Program-made: the position numbers and the translations under genes | In this document: one piece after another, positions 16,715 to 25,883 of the stretch | Numbering within the stretch: the first letter of the stretch is position 1 | Layout of the letters: every line of letters begins with the position of its first letter | Origin: Mesorhizobium sp. L-8-3 | Lineage (GTDB): Bacteria; Pseudomonadota; Alphaproteobacteria; Rhizobiales; Rhizobiaceae | Assembly (NCBI RefSeq): GCF_016756615.1 | Contig: NZ_AP023262.1 | Span: 8,309,501-8,373,500, forward strand | Direction of reading: 5' to 3' | DNA: 64,000 bases | The notes under the pieces: generated by a model | What the model saw: only the letters and a program-made list of their open reading frames with translations | What the model was told of the DNA's origin: nothing | Databases searched by the model: none

Positions 16715-17646
16715 GTCAACCTCGCGCCTTTGCCGAGCTTGGCACCACGCAGGAACTCATCCGCGCCGATCGCCTTGCCTCCGGCCCGCTGCACCGACGT
16801 CAGCCGCACGGCGCCGGTCGCACAGCCGATGGTCAGGCGCTCGTCGAGGATCTCGCCGGGGGCGCCCTTTCCTTCCGCTCGCGTCGAGCCGAGCAGTTTC
16901 AGCCGCTCCGTCCGTCCGCCGATCTCCACTTCGCACCAGGCCCCCGGCGCGGGGGCGAGGCCGCGGATGCGATCATGCACCAGTTCGGCCGGCAAGTTCC
17001 AGTCTATCCGTGTCTCGGCCTTGTCGATCTTGCGGGCATAGGTCACGCCCTCGCCGGATTGCGGCACCAGCGGGAGCGTGCCCGCCTCCAGATCCGCCAG
17101 CGCCCTCACCATGAGCTTCGCGCCCACGTCCCTCAACACGTCGTGCAGTTCGCCTGATGTCATGTCTGCGCCGATCGTCACCTTCTCGGTCATCGCCACC
17201 GGCCCGGTGTCGAGGCCGGCTTCCATCTTCATCACCATCATGCCGGTCTCGCGATCGCCCGCCATGATCGCCCGCTGGATAGGTGCCGCGCCGCGCCAGC
17301 GCGGCAGCAGCGAGGCATGGCCGTTATAGGCGCCGAGCCGCGTTCCCTCGAGGATGGGCAGCGGCAGAAGCAGCCCATAGGCAACGACCACCGCCACGTC
17401 GGCATCGAGCGCGCGGAAGGCAGATTGCTCGACCTCGCCCTTCAGCGAGACCGGAACGCGCACCACGATACCCAGCCGCTTCGCCTCGCGCTGCACCGGC
17501 GACGAAGTCAGTTCGAGCCCTCGCCGTCCAGCCGGTCGCGGCGGCTGCGTGTAGACGGCCACGACCTCATGGCCCGCTTCGGCCACGGCACGCAGCGTCG
17601 CAACCGAGAAATCGGGGGTTCCCATGAAGATAACACGAAGGGGCAT
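16711..17646 (-). CDS. fmt: Methionyl-tRNA formyltransferase
   Basis: A 311-residue enzyme that formylates initiator Met-tRNA using 10-formyltetrahydrofolate. The start MPLRVIFMGTPDFSVATLRAV matches the family; 66 bases of upstream open frame are excluded. The folate-binding and catalytic region is visible as NGHASLLPRWRGAAPIQRAIMAGD, including the catalytic asparagine and histidine, and the C-terminal tRNA-binding domain follows. In many bacteria fmt follows def directly. Here def lies 6.3 kb away, at 23991-24521, beyond an inserted signalling block. Confidence 0.96.
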   Translation of the reverse strand: MPLRVIFMGTPDFSVATLRAVAEAGHEVVAVYTQPPRPAGRRGLELTSSPVQREAKRLGIVVRVPVSLKGEVEQSAFRALDADVAVVVAYGLLLPLPILEGTRLGAYNGHASLLPRWRGAAPIQRAIMAGDRETGMMVMKMEAGLDTGPVAMTEKVTIGADMTSGELHDVLRDVGAKLMVRALADLEAGTLPLVPQSGEGVTYARKIDKAETRIDWNLPAELVHDRIRGLAPAPGAWCEVEIGGRTERLKLLGSTRAEGKGAPGEILDERLTIGCATGAVRLTSVQRAGGKAIGADEFLRGAKLGKGARLT

Positions 17647-17804
17647 CGTCGGGTCCGGCCTCAGGTCCTGCTTGGCGCCGGCCGCACCATCGGCACGCGC
17701 TGCGCGCTTCAAACGGCTTTACGCGCCCCAGGTCAACCCCGTCCAGCCATGCTGGTCTTGGGCGAGATTCAGGGAACCCCACTCCGGTCCGCCGGTTCGA
17801 GCCT

Positions 17805-18527
17805 TCAACTGTAGAGATACCCCACGCCGCGGATCGTCCTGATCACTTCCGGCTTGGACGGATCCGCCTCGATCTTCTTGCGCAGGCGGGAAATCCGTAT
17901 GTCTATGCTGCGGTCGAAGGGGTCCCAGCCGCGATCATGCGCGAGTTCGAGAAGCTGATCGCGGTTCAGTATCCGTCCGCGATGCTCGGCGAACACCTTG
18001 AGAAGCTGAAACTCCATCGGCGTAATCGCGATCTCGCGTCCCTCGGCGTCGAAGAGCTTATGCGCCTCGGGATCGAAACGGCATGTGCCGAACTGGGCCT
18101 GATGGCGCGGCTGGCTTTCCGTCACCTGAGCGGCTCGTTCCCGCCCCGAGGTCCGCCGCAGCACTGCCTTGATGCGGGCCAGCAGTTCGCGCAGGTCCAC
18201 CGGCTTGGCGATGTAGTCGTCGGCGCCGATCTCCAGACCGACCACCCGGTCGATCACCCCTGCGGAACCGGTCAGCATGATGATGGCCAGGTCGGAATGC
18301 TCGCGCAGGTAGCGAGCGAGGGAGAGGCCATCCTCTCCGGGCATCCGGATATCCAGGACCACCACATCGACCTGTTGGGCGCCGACGATCGCGCGCAGGG
18401 CCGGACCGCCGTCCGCCGGCGTGACGGCATAGCCGTTGCGCTCCAGATACTCCGCCACGGTGGCGCGAAGATCCGGCTCGTCATCGCAGACGACGATGTG
18501 GGCCTTGGCGGTCAAAGCTCTGTCCAA
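17805..18527 (-). CDS. OmpR-family response regulator
   Basis: About 240 residues: an N-terminal receiver domain and a C-terminal winged-helix DNA-binding domain. The receiver has the acidic pair in VVCDDEPDLRATV, the phospho-acceptor aspartate in VVVLDIRMPGEDG, the threonine in MLTGSAG and the lysine in DYIAKPVDL. The effector domain shows ITPMEFQLLKVFAEHRGRILNR and IDIRISRLRKKIEADPSKPEVIRTIRG. The start is uncertain: no ATG fits the domain, and a TTG at 18527 preceded by AGGA at a seven-base spacing is the best choice (another TTG is at 18515). It lies 158 bases after the hybrid kinase on the same strand and is its probable partner. Confidence 0.88.
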   Translation of the reverse strand: MDRALTAKAHIVVCDDEPDLRATVAEYLERNGYAVTPADGGPALRAIVGAQQVDVVVLDIRMPGEDGLSLARYLREHSDLAIIMLTGSAGVIDRVVGLEIGADDYIAKPVDLRELLARIKAVLRRTSGRERAAQVTESQPRHQAQFGTCRFDPEAHKLFDAEGREIAITPMEFQLLKVFAEHRGRILNRDQLLELAHDRGWDPFDRSIDIRISRLRKKIEADPSKPEVIRTIRGVGYLYS

Positions 18528-18685
18528 CGAGCGATCCTGAAGCCTGTACCGGCTTGCACGAAGCCTGGACGAGGGACTTTCCCCGGCGCTGGCGCCTGCC
18601 GGCGCGCTCCGAGGACCGCCCGGCGGATTGAGGCCAAACTCTTGTCTCAGGCTGGCAGCGAGCTTCCGTGAAGCGGGGCGATGAG

Positions 18686-21600
18686 TCAACACTCCTCTCC
18701 TGCGACATGCATATTGACGATTTTGGAAACGAAGAGACGGAGTTCTGCGGGTTTCACGGGCTTCTCCAAATAGGGACATCTGGTTGCGCGCAGGAAACCC
18801 TGCGCGTCCGGGCTGATCGTGTCGCCGGTCAGGAAGGCGAGCCTGTCGAGTTCGGCGGGATGGTAATCGGAAATGTGCCGGAACAGGCGACGGCCATCCA
18901 TGTTCGGCATCTTCAGGTCGCTCAGTATCAGGGCAAACGATCGTCGACCCAATTGCGCCAGGGCCTCCTCGCCTGAACGGGCTACCGTCACACGGAAGCC
19001 GTCATTCGACAGGACCTCGGCAATGAGGTCGCCGACCTCCTTCTCGTCATCCACCACCAGGCAGGCGAGACCGGTGGGAGCCGCCAGCTCCGTTCGCGCG
19101 ACCTCGCTTGCCGCCTCGCCCCTATCCGAGGCGGGCAACGAAACAACGAAGGCCGATCCGCCGCCTTCTGACGTCTCCACCTTTATGGTTCCCCCGTGGG
19201 ACTGGACGATACGGTGACAGAACGACAGCCCGATCCCCGTGCCCGCCCCGACATCCTTCGTCGTGAAGAAGGGCTCGAAGATGCGCGGCAGTATGTCCTT
19301 CGGGATCCCAGGCCCCGTGTCGGCGATCTTGACGACGACGCAACCGCTCCTTGGCCGAAGCTTCGTCGAGACCGATATCCTCCTGCGGCCCTCCCAGTCG
19401 TGCAGGGCCTGCTCGGCATTGACGAGCAGATTGATCAGCACCTGGCTCAACTGGTCGGGATCGGCCCAGATCGGCGGAAGTCCCGGCTGGTGGCGGACCG
19501 ACAGCTCGATGTCGGAAGATCTGATTGCATATCCCGCCACCTCGATGGCTGCGGCGACGACATCGGCGATCGCCACATTCGAGGTCTGGGCAGGCTGCTG
19601 CCTGGCCATCGCCAGGAAGGTCCTGACGATGCGGGCGCAACGCTCCGCGGCCCTGCAGATCTTATCGGCCCTCTCGGCCGTCTTCGCGTCCGTCGCGGTC
19701 TCCTTCAGCATCAGCGACATGCCGAGCACGATCGACAACGGGTTGTTGAGCTCGTGCGCCACTCCCGCCAGCAGCCCCCCCAGCGCCGACATCTTCTCGT
19801 TCTGGTGAAGCGTCTCGCGCTGGCGTTCCAGTTCCTGCTGCATCTCGATACGGTCGGTCAGGTCATAAGTATGCGAGACGATGACCTTCTCGCCCTTGAA
19901 GTCGATGAGGCGGGACGAAATCGAGCACCAGCACGCCTCGCCATTCCTGCGCCGCAACTGGGTTTCGAATTCGTCGACGGCCCCTTCCTTCAGCAGCCGC
20001 TCCACATAGTGCTGCCGGGCGAGCGGATCGACGTAATATTCAAGCGCGCTGGCTGCATCGCCGTGCAGTTCCTCGGCCGCGGGGCTGCGATAGAGCAGCT
20101 TTCCGTCATGGGCGCGCGTCATCTGGATGTTGACCGGGCAAGCCTCCAGCACCTTGCGGACCAGTTCGTCGGCCTCCTTGGCTGCCAGTTCCGCCTTCTT
20201 GCGTTGGGTGATGTCGACCCGCGTCACGACGAAGCCGCCGTCACGCGTCGGACAGTTCGAAACGAAGAACCAGCCGCCGTCGGTATGCTGGAATTCCTGC
20301 TGGCGAAATTCACGACGGTCCTTCGCCCTTTCGGCCAGCCATTCGTCGATCTTGTCTGATGGAACCGGGAACTGGTTGCGCTCCGCCGTGACCCGCAGGA
20401 AATCAAACCAGTTCACGCCAGGGACGAGAACGTCGGCACTCATGGCGTGCATCTTCCGGTACTGACTGTTCGCAAGGACGAGGCGATCGTCCTTGTCGTA
20501 AAGCGCAAAGCCCTCGGCCAGCGACTCGATCGCATCGGTCAAACGCTCATTCGCCTGCCGGGTCTGCTCCCTCGCGCCGATCATGTCGTCGATGTCGGTC
20601 GTGTTGGAGACGATCACCCGCCGGCCCTGGAAATCGATCAGCCGCGCCGAGATCGACCCCCAGAAGATATTGTCGTCGGCATCGTATTGCCGCGCCCGGA
20701 AGTCGTCGATTCTGCCCTTGTCGAGCAGGACGCGGATCAGTGTCTTGCGGTCGTCCGGGTCGACATAATAGTCGCTGAGCTGCGGACGATCGCCGTAGAG
20801 CTCCCTGCTGGCCGGATTGCGGTAGAGGGTCTCCCCTTCGACCGTCGACATCCGCGTCGGCGACGGACAGGCATCGAGCACTTTCTGCATAAGCGCGGTC
20901 GCCTCGCGCTCGGCAGCCTCGGCTCTCTTGCTTTCGCTGATGTCGGCCCGCGTCACCACGAAGCCGCCGAGATCGGTGTGATGGATGGAGATCGCATGCC
21001 ACCGGCCGTTGCCGAGATCCACCTCGAAGCGGCCCGGGAGTTCCCTGCGGTTGCGCATGCGATCTTCGAGCCATTCGTCCTCACGGCCCATCGCGTCAGG
21101 ATAGAGGCCGCGCCGCGCTGTCTCCCGGAGAAGGTCGGTCCATTTCATGCCCGGCTCGAGCATGGCTTCCAGCGGATGGTTCATCTGGCGGTAGAGGCTG
21201 TTGCACATGACGAGACGATCGTCGTCGTCATAGAGCGCAAATCCTTCGGAAAGGGACGCGATGGCATCGGCAAGCATTTCGCGGGCGAGCGCCACCTCAC
21301 CGGCGCGCTGCTTCTGCCGCGTCACGTCGGCAATGCCGGCCAGAACCACGTGCCGGCCCTGGACTTCGACGATCTTCAGGTTGCCGACTGCCCAGAACTC
21401 TTCTCCGTCCGGCGGCCTCAGCAGCGCTTCGCAATTCTCGACCACGCCCTCCCTCAGCAGTTCGCGGGCAATCTCGACATATTGGCCACGATCGACGAAA
21501 TAATCGGCGAAACGATGCGGCTTGTCGCCGGCCTTGCCTTCGCGCCCCAACAGCCGCTCGGCCATGTTGCTTTGATAGATGACTTCACCCGTGACGGCAT

Positions 21601-22360
21601 CGATCATCCAGACCGGCAACGGATGGTTCTTGATCAGGAAACCGAACAGATCCTCGCGCCGCTTGCGTTCCGTGATGTCCAGAACCCCGATGATCAGCGC
21701 CGGGCGCGCACGGTAGATGCCGCGCCTGCAATTGGCTGAACACCACGCGGTCGAGCCGTTGGTGCGGCGGAACTGGATTTCCTGGTCGCGGACGATGTCC
21801 TTGTCGCCCGCCCGCGACCGGACGGCGTCGAACTCGCCCTGATCCATGCAGTAGTCGGTCAGATACTGGCGTTCACGCGGCCGCCAGGCGCGGCCAAGCA
21901 GGTTCGAAGCGTCCAGGCTTTCATAGAGGATTTCGCTGCTTTCTTCATCGACGACCCACACAGGCAGAGGGTGGCTATCCGTTATGCAGCGGAAGATCTC
22001 GGCATTTTCCGCATGAGCAATCTGGGCGCGCTTCATTTCGGTGATGTCGACGGTCACCAGGGCCGACCCACCATGCGGCCGTGGGTGTCTCGTCAGTAGT
22101 TTCCAGTGCCCGTCGAGGGTCTCCGCCTCGATGGGCGGCTGGTCCAGCCGCCAGCGCGCCGTCGCTCGCTCGATGAAGTCCTCGGTCGGCTCGACAGCGA
22201 GCCCGTCGAAACTCTTGAAGCGGGCAAGGAGCCCACCGACGACCGACGCGACGTTTCTCGGTGACTTGCCGCGACCAGACTTTCTGATCGTGCCGGCTGT
22301 CTCCGGATCGGCGTCGACCAACAGGCCGTCGCTGTCGAAAAGAGCATATCCCGTGTGCAT
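18686..22360 (-). CDS. Hybrid sensor histidine kinase with seven PAS modules
   Basis: About 1,224 residues from the ATG at 22360 (a GTG three codons upstream is possible). Seven PAS-like modules can be marked by their openings: YALFDSDGLL, LPVWVVDEES, LPVWMIDAVTG, EGFALYDDDDRLV, CPSPTRMSTVEG, EGFALYDKDDRLV and CPVNIQMTRAHDG. Modules 4-5 and 6-7 are a duplicated pair. The kinase core follows: H-box AHELNNPLSIV with the histidine near residue 869, an N-box at DQLSQVLINLLVNAEQA, DTGPGIP and GTGIGLS. A receiver domain ends the protein, with its aspartate near 1148 in LSDLKMPNMDG. No membrane segment is seen, so it is a cytoplasmic sensor. Confidence 0.92.
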   Translation of the reverse strand: MHTGYALFDSDGLLVDADPETAGTIRKSGRGKSPRNVASVVGGLLARFKSFDGLAVEPTEDFIERATARWRLDQPPIEAETLDGHWKLLTRHPRPHGGSALVTVDITEMKRAQIAHAENAEIFRCITDSHPLPVWVVDEESSEILYESLDASNLLGRAWRPRERQYLTDYCMDQGEFDAVRSRAGDKDIVRDQEIQFRRTNGSTAWCSANCRRGIYRARPALIIGVLDITERKRREDLFGFLIKNHPLPVWMIDAVTGEVIYQSNMAERLLGREGKAGDKPHRFADYFVDRGQYVEIARELLREGVVENCEALLRPPDGEEFWAVGNLKIVEVQGRHVVLAGIADVTRQKQRAGEVALAREMLADAIASLSEGFALYDDDDRLVMCNSLYRQMNHPLEAMLEPGMKWTDLLRETARRGLYPDAMGREDEWLEDRMRNRRELPGRFEVDLGNGRWHAISIHHTDLGGFVVTRADISESKRAEAAEREATALMQKVLDACPSPTRMSTVEGETLYRNPASRELYGDRPQLSDYYVDPDDRKTLIRVLLDKGRIDDFRARQYDADDNIFWGSISARLIDFQGRRVIVSNTTDIDDMIGAREQTRQANERLTDAIESLAEGFALYDKDDRLVLANSQYRKMHAMSADVLVPGVNWFDFLRVTAERNQFPVPSDKIDEWLAERAKDRREFRQQEFQHTDGGWFFVSNCPTRDGGFVVTRVDITQRKKAELAAKEADELVRKVLEACPVNIQMTRAHDGKLLYRSPAAEELHGDAASALEYYVDPLARQHYVERLLKEGAVDEFETQLRRRNGEACWCSISSRLIDFKGEKVIVSHTYDLTDRIEMQQELERQRETLHQNEKMSALGGLLAGVAHELNNPLSIVLGMSLMLKETATDAKTAERADKICRAAERCARIVRTFLAMARQQPAQTSNVAIADVVAAAIEVAGYAIRSSDIELSVRHQPGLPPIWADPDQLSQVLINLLVNAEQALHDWEGRRRISVSTKLRPRSGCVVVKIADTGPGIPKDILPRIFEPFFTTKDVGAGTGIGLSFCHRIVQSHGGTIKVETSEGGGSAFVVSLPASDRGEAASEVARTELAAPTGLACLVVDDEKEVGDLIAEVLSNDGFRVTVARSGEEALAQLGRRSFALILSDLKMPNMDGRRLFRHISDYHPAELDRLAFLTGDTISPDAQGFLRATRCPYLEKPVKPAELRLFVSKIVNMHVAGEEC

Positions 22361-22369
22361 GGTGGCCAC

Positions 22370-22724
22370 CGCGATATAGTTGCAACCGCTAAATTAGGTC
22401 TCGCTTGTATCGAGAGCGTTTCGGGCACTCGCTGTTTTGTTTCAGCCGTTTCACCATCCGTCGAGACGATGAGACTGACAGGACAGCCTCAGCGGCTCGC
22501 TCGCCCCGCCGCCGGTTCCGGCATCCCTGCACAATACCGACCCTCCTGCCGCCGAATGCCTGGCCCAAGACCCAGTCGACCGCCACGAAGGTTCAGCTGT
22601 CATTGATACCAGGACTGAAACAAACGAAGCAATAACGCACCAGAACAGAAAAACTCACGAAACATGCGTGAGCTAAACCTCACAGTGTCGTCGATTGGGC
22701 GACATCAACCAACGGAGCACTGAC
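22370..22724. promoter_or_regulatory. Divergent intergenic region between the hybrid kinase and the DUF1127 gene
   Basis: These 355 bases separate two divergent transcripts and hold no convincing gene. The part next to the DUF1127 gene contains an inverted repeat CTCACG-N7-CGTGAG at 22654-22672, which could be an operator or a small leader hairpin. I could not assign clear -35 and -10 elements for either direction. Confidence 0.35.
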
Positions 22725-22964
22725 ATGTCTACTTTGGCATCCGAACCGATCAACAGCGGCATCGGCAAAATTCTGGCCGCATCAGTGGTCGCCGCCTGGC
22801 GCGCGTTTCGCTCGTACAGGGCACGCCGCCTCACCATGTTGAAGCTCTCGGAACTCAATGACCATGAATTGAAGGACATCGGCATAACCCGATCCGAGAT
22901 CGTTTCGATCGCCTACGGGTCGCCGGGTCAGCGGAGGCGCAGCCATGACAGCATCTGCTTTTGA
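22725..22964 (+). CDS. DUF1127 (YjiS-like) small protein
   Basis: A 79-residue protein. The C-terminal DUF1127 motif is clear: RRLTMLKLSELNDHELKDIGITRSEI, ending with a short basic tail. Small DUF1127 proteins in alphaproteobacteria have been linked to RNA metabolism and to phosphate or stress regulation, but the role of this one is unknown. The start at 22725 has GGAG seven bases upstream; an ATG in frame 30 bases earlier lacks such a site. The last 20 bases overlap the alpha/beta-hydrolase-like gene, so the two are translated together. Confidence 0.88.
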   Translation: MSTLASEPINSGIGKILAASVVAAWRAFRSYRARRLTMLKLSELNDHELKDIGITRSEIVSIAYGSPGQRRRSHDSICF

Positions 22965-23787
22965 ACCGATCGCCCTCCATCCGGTCGTCGCCGACCCGCA
23001 TCCGCCTGTCCTGGCATTGCACGCGTCGGCGAGTTCGGGTGCGCAATGGAAGGGGCTCGCCGACTACCTTCGCGGTCGCTACCGGGTGATCGCGCCGGAT
23101 CTGCCGGGCTATGGCATGGCGTGCCTGCATGGGTCGCGCAACCTCGCTGATATCGCCGACCGCGTGGTCGGAGCGATGCTGGGAACCAGCGTGTCGATGC
23201 ATGTGGTCGGGCATGGGCTCGGCGCGGCCGTCGCCCTGGAAATCGCGGCGGTGCGCCCGGGTCTCGTGCGCAGCCTGACATTGATCGAACCGATGGCCTT
23301 CCATCTCCTGCGGGACGGCGACGGTTCCGATCTGGAACTGTTCAGCGAGCTTTCCGACCTTGCCGGGCGGATGGCTGCCTTGACCGCTGCGGGATGTCCC
23401 GAGGCGGGGATGCAGGCCTATGTCGATTTCTGGTATGGCGACGGCGCCTGGAGCAGAACCGGCGCCGGCCTCAGGAAAGTCCTTGCGCGACAGGCAGAGC
23501 ATGTCGCGCGGGATCTCCTGGGATCGCTTGCATTGAACCGGTCGGCCGCGCACTGGAGCGACATCCGCTGTCCGACGCTTGTCGTCATGGGACTGGAAAG
23601 CCCCGTCGCCAGCCTTCGCGTCACCGAGATGGTAGCGGAAACGATCAATGGAGCGCGCCTAATGATGATTTCGGAGGCGGGCCACATGGCGCCGCTGACC
23701 GATCCGCACATCATCGATCCCATGATCGGCGTGCATCTCGGAATGGCCGACGGGCTCGGCTGGCCCGTCCGGGACCGCGCAGCCTGA
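22945..23787 (+). CDS. Alpha/beta-hydrolase-fold protein lacking the nucleophilic serine
   Basis: A 280-residue protein with a typical alpha/beta-hydrolase layout: the oxyanion region VLALHASASSGAQWKGLADYL, the loop VIAPDLPGYGMA and a late histidine in ISEAGHMAPLTDPH. The nucleophile elbow at residues 89-93 reads G-H-G-L-G, where active members have G-x-S-x-G. The codon is GGG, so it is a glycine and not a misread serine codon one frame away. The region where the acid residue is expected reads MGLESPV, with glutamate instead of the usual aspartate. It may be a non-hydrolytic binding or sensor protein. It overlaps the DUF1127 gene by 20 bases. Confidence 0.85.
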   Translation: MTASAFEPIALHPVVADPHPPVLALHASASSGAQWKGLADYLRGRYRVIAPDLPGYGMACLHGSRNLADIADRVVGAMLGTSVSMHVVGHGLGAAVALEIAAVRPGLVRSLTLIEPMAFHLLRDGDGSDLELFSELSDLAGRMAALTAAGCPEAGMQAYVDFWYGDGAWSRTGAGLRKVLARQAEHVARDLLGSLALNRSAAHWSDIRCPTLVVMGLESPVASLRVTEMVAETINGARLMMISEAGHMAPLTDPHIIDPMIGVHLGMADGLGWPVRDRAA

Positions 23788-23840
23788 CATCAAAAGGCAG
23801 TGGATGTCGGTTTCCAGTGGGCGCCGAAGCATCCACCCGT

Positions 23841-23939
23841 CGTGGATGCTGCGGCATCCACGGGACCCTCGACTGCCGGCGCTGCCCCTCCGGGCCGCCT
23901 GGCTTTCGCGCCGACGGGCACGGGCCTCGCGGTCGCGTG
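23841..23939. repeat. Hairpin plus GC-rich dispersed repeat (copy A)
   Basis: A perfect nine-base inverted repeat CGTGGATGC / GCATCCACG with a TGCG loop (23841-23862) is followed by a GC-rich tail. From 23844 to 23939 the segment is clearly similar to 58695-58786: both run from GGATG through a shared CCGGGCCGCCTGG block to TCGCGTG. It lies in the 203-base gap between the convergent hydrolase and def genes and may act as a two-way terminator. Confidence 0.6.
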
Positions 23940-23990
23940 CTCCAAAGGTCGATCTTGTCGTGTTGCAGGTTCCGGCGGCAGGCCGATGGC

Positions 23991-24521
23991 CTATCCAACC
24001 ATCCGCTTCGGCGCCTTGTCCCTGGCGAGCTTCTTGAATTTCTTGACGACCATGTCGCGCTTCAGCTTCGAGATATGGTCTATGAACAGCACGCCGTTCA
24101 GATGGTCGATCTCATGCTGCAGGCAGGTCGCCATCAGTCCGTCAGCCGTGATCTCCTGCTCCTTGCCGTCGCCGTCGACATATCTGACCTTGACCACGGC
24201 AGGCCGCTCGACTTCGGCATAGTAATCCGGAATGGACAGGCATCCCTCTTCATAGACCGAGCGCTCGTCGGAGCGCTCGACGATCTCAGGATTGACGAAG
24301 ATATGCGGAGCCTTCTCCTCGCCCTCCTTGGCAAGGTCGATGACCAGCATCCGGATCGGCTCGCCCACCTGTATCGCTGCAAGCCCTATGCCCGGCGCAT
24401 CATACATGGTCTCCAGCATGTCGCCGGCGAATTTGCGCAGCGTATCGTCGACGCGCTCCACCGGCCTGGAAACCTGGCGGAGCAACGGATCGGGCAGAAG
24501 AATAAGAGGCTTGATCGTCAT
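23991..24521 (-). CDS. def: Peptide deformylase
   Basis: A 176-residue metalloenzyme that removes the formyl group from nascent proteins. All three family motifs are present: GIGLAAIQVG, EGCLSIP with the metal cysteine, and QHEIDHLNG with the two metal histidines and catalytic glutamate. The ATG at 24521 is preferred, with AGGTGAGG just upstream; a GTG at 24530 in the same frame is inside that ribosome-binding sequence. It faces rmuC across about 100 bases and is separated from its functional partner fmt by the signalling block. Confidence 0.96.
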   Translation of the reverse strand: MTIKPLILLPDPLLRQVSRPVERVDDTLRKFAGDMLETMYDAPGIGLAAIQVGEPIRMLVIDLAKEGEEKAPHIFVNPEIVERSDERSVYEEGCLSIPDYYAEVERPAVVKVRYVDGDGKEQEITADGLMATCLQHEIDHLNGVLFIDHISKLKRDMVVKKFKKLARDKAPKRMVG

Positions 24522-24623
24522 GCGCCTCACCTATGATGTCGCACTGGAGGCGTCAACCGGCCGTGCCGCCGCATGTTCATGTTCTGATCTGTTTCAGCAG
24601 GCCGAATCGGTTATGTTCACGAC

Positions 24624-25883
24624 ATGAACGAACTGACGAGCCTCCTGGCCGAACCCGTCGCCCGCCTCGGCGCGACGACGGTCACGCTTGGCCAGGCGTT
24701 GGGGCTTGGAGCCGGACTCTTCATTCTGTTCTTCCTCGTCCTGATCATCGCGTTATGGCGGTCGTCCCGCGGCCGCGCAGCCGTGGCGGAGGAGGCGGCC
24801 GAGCATGCGCGCGACACTGAAGCCCGCATGACCGCCATCCTGCAGGCCCAGTCGGAAATGCAGGGACGCATGGGCGCGATCGCGGATGTGTTCGGCGCAC
24901 GTCAGGCCGAGCTCACCCAGGCGATCGGCCAGCGGCTCGATGCGATGACCGGCCGCATCGGCCAGACCATGGCCGACCAGACGCGCTCGACCCACGAGAG
25001 TCTCGCGAAGCTGCAGGAGCGGCTGGCGGTGATCGACACGGCCCAGGGCAACATCCAGTCGCTCGCCGGACAGGTCGTGCAACTCCAGGCTATCCTGTCC
25101 AACAAACAGGCGCGCGGTGCCTTCGGCCAGGCGCGCATGGAGGCCATCGTTGCCGACGGGCTGGCGCATGGCGCCTATGAGTTCCAGCCGACCCTGTCCA
25201 ACGGCAGCCGGCCCGACTGCCTCATCAGAATGCCCAACGAAACGCCGTCGCTGGCGATCGACGCGAAGTTCCCGCTCGAAGCGTGGAATGCGATCCGCGC
25301 GGCCGAGAGCGCCGACGCACGGCGGGTGGCCGGCCAGGCGTTCCGGCGGGACATCGAGGTCCATATCCGCGATATCGCCGACAAATATCTGATCCCGGGC
25401 GAAACGCAGGACACGGCCTTCATGTTCGTGCCTTCCGAATCCGTGTTCGCCGAGATCCACGAGAACTTCGAGGCGATCGTCCAGCGCGCCCACCGGTCGC
25501 GGATCGTCATCGTCTCGCCGTCGCTGTTGATGCTGTCGATCCAGGTCATCCAGACGATCCTGAAAGACGCGCGCATGCGCGAGCAGGCGCATCTGATCCA
25601 GGGCGAAGTGGCCCGCCTGATGGAGGACGTCGCCCGGCTCGACGAAAGGGTGCGCAAGCTGCAGGTCCATTTCGGCCAGGCGGGCAAGGACATCGACGAT
25701 ATCCTCGTTTCGACAGGCAAGGTCACCAGACGGAGCCGGAAGATCGAGGCGCTCGAACTGGGCGGCGATCGCGCCGATCCGGCAGATGCTGCGGCTGACG
25801 GCGAGAACGGCGTGACGGCACGAGCCGCGGAGTCGCGAACCGGGCAGTTGCGGCTGCGCGTCGTGGACGGCGACGAGGCCTGA
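24624..25883 (+). CDS. rmuC: DNA recombination protein RmuC
   Basis: A 419-residue protein. An N-terminal membrane anchor (LGLGAGLFILFFLVLIIALW) is followed by a long coiled-coil stretch (roughly residues 50-150) and the RmuC nuclease-like domain. Its motifs are RPDCLIRMPN, LAIDAKFPLEAW and FMFVPSESVFAEIHE. RmuC limits inversion at short repeats and is thought to have an endonuclease-like fold. Placement next to def is usual in rhizobia. The last 40 residues are acidic and alanine-rich and look disordered. Confidence 0.94.
   Translation: MNELTSLLAEPVARLGATTVTLGQALGLGAGLFILFFLVLIIALWRSSRGRAAVAEEAAEHARDTEARMTAILQAQSEMQGRMGAIADVFGARQAELTQAIGQRLDAMTGRIGQTMADQTRSTHESLAKLQERLAVIDTAQGNIQSLAGQVVQLQAILSNKQARGAFGQARMEAIVADGLAHGAYEFQPTLSNGSRPDCLIRMPNETPSLAIDAKFPLEAWNAIRAAESADARRVAGQAFRRDIEVHIRDIADKYLIPGETQDTAFMFVPSESVFAEIHENFEAIVQRAHRSRIVIVSPSLLMLSIQVIQTILKDARMREQAHLIQGEVARLMEDVARLDERVRKLQVHFGQAGKDIDDILVSTGKVTRRSRKIEALELGGDRADPADAAADGENGVTARAAESRTGQLRLRVVDGDEA

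Noticed and set aside
18528..18779. ATG-initiated N-terminal extension of the response regulator
   Set aside because: The extra residues are arginine- and serine-rich, unlike any receiver domain, and overlap the end of the hybrid kinase gene. A TTG start with an AGGA site fits the domain boundary.
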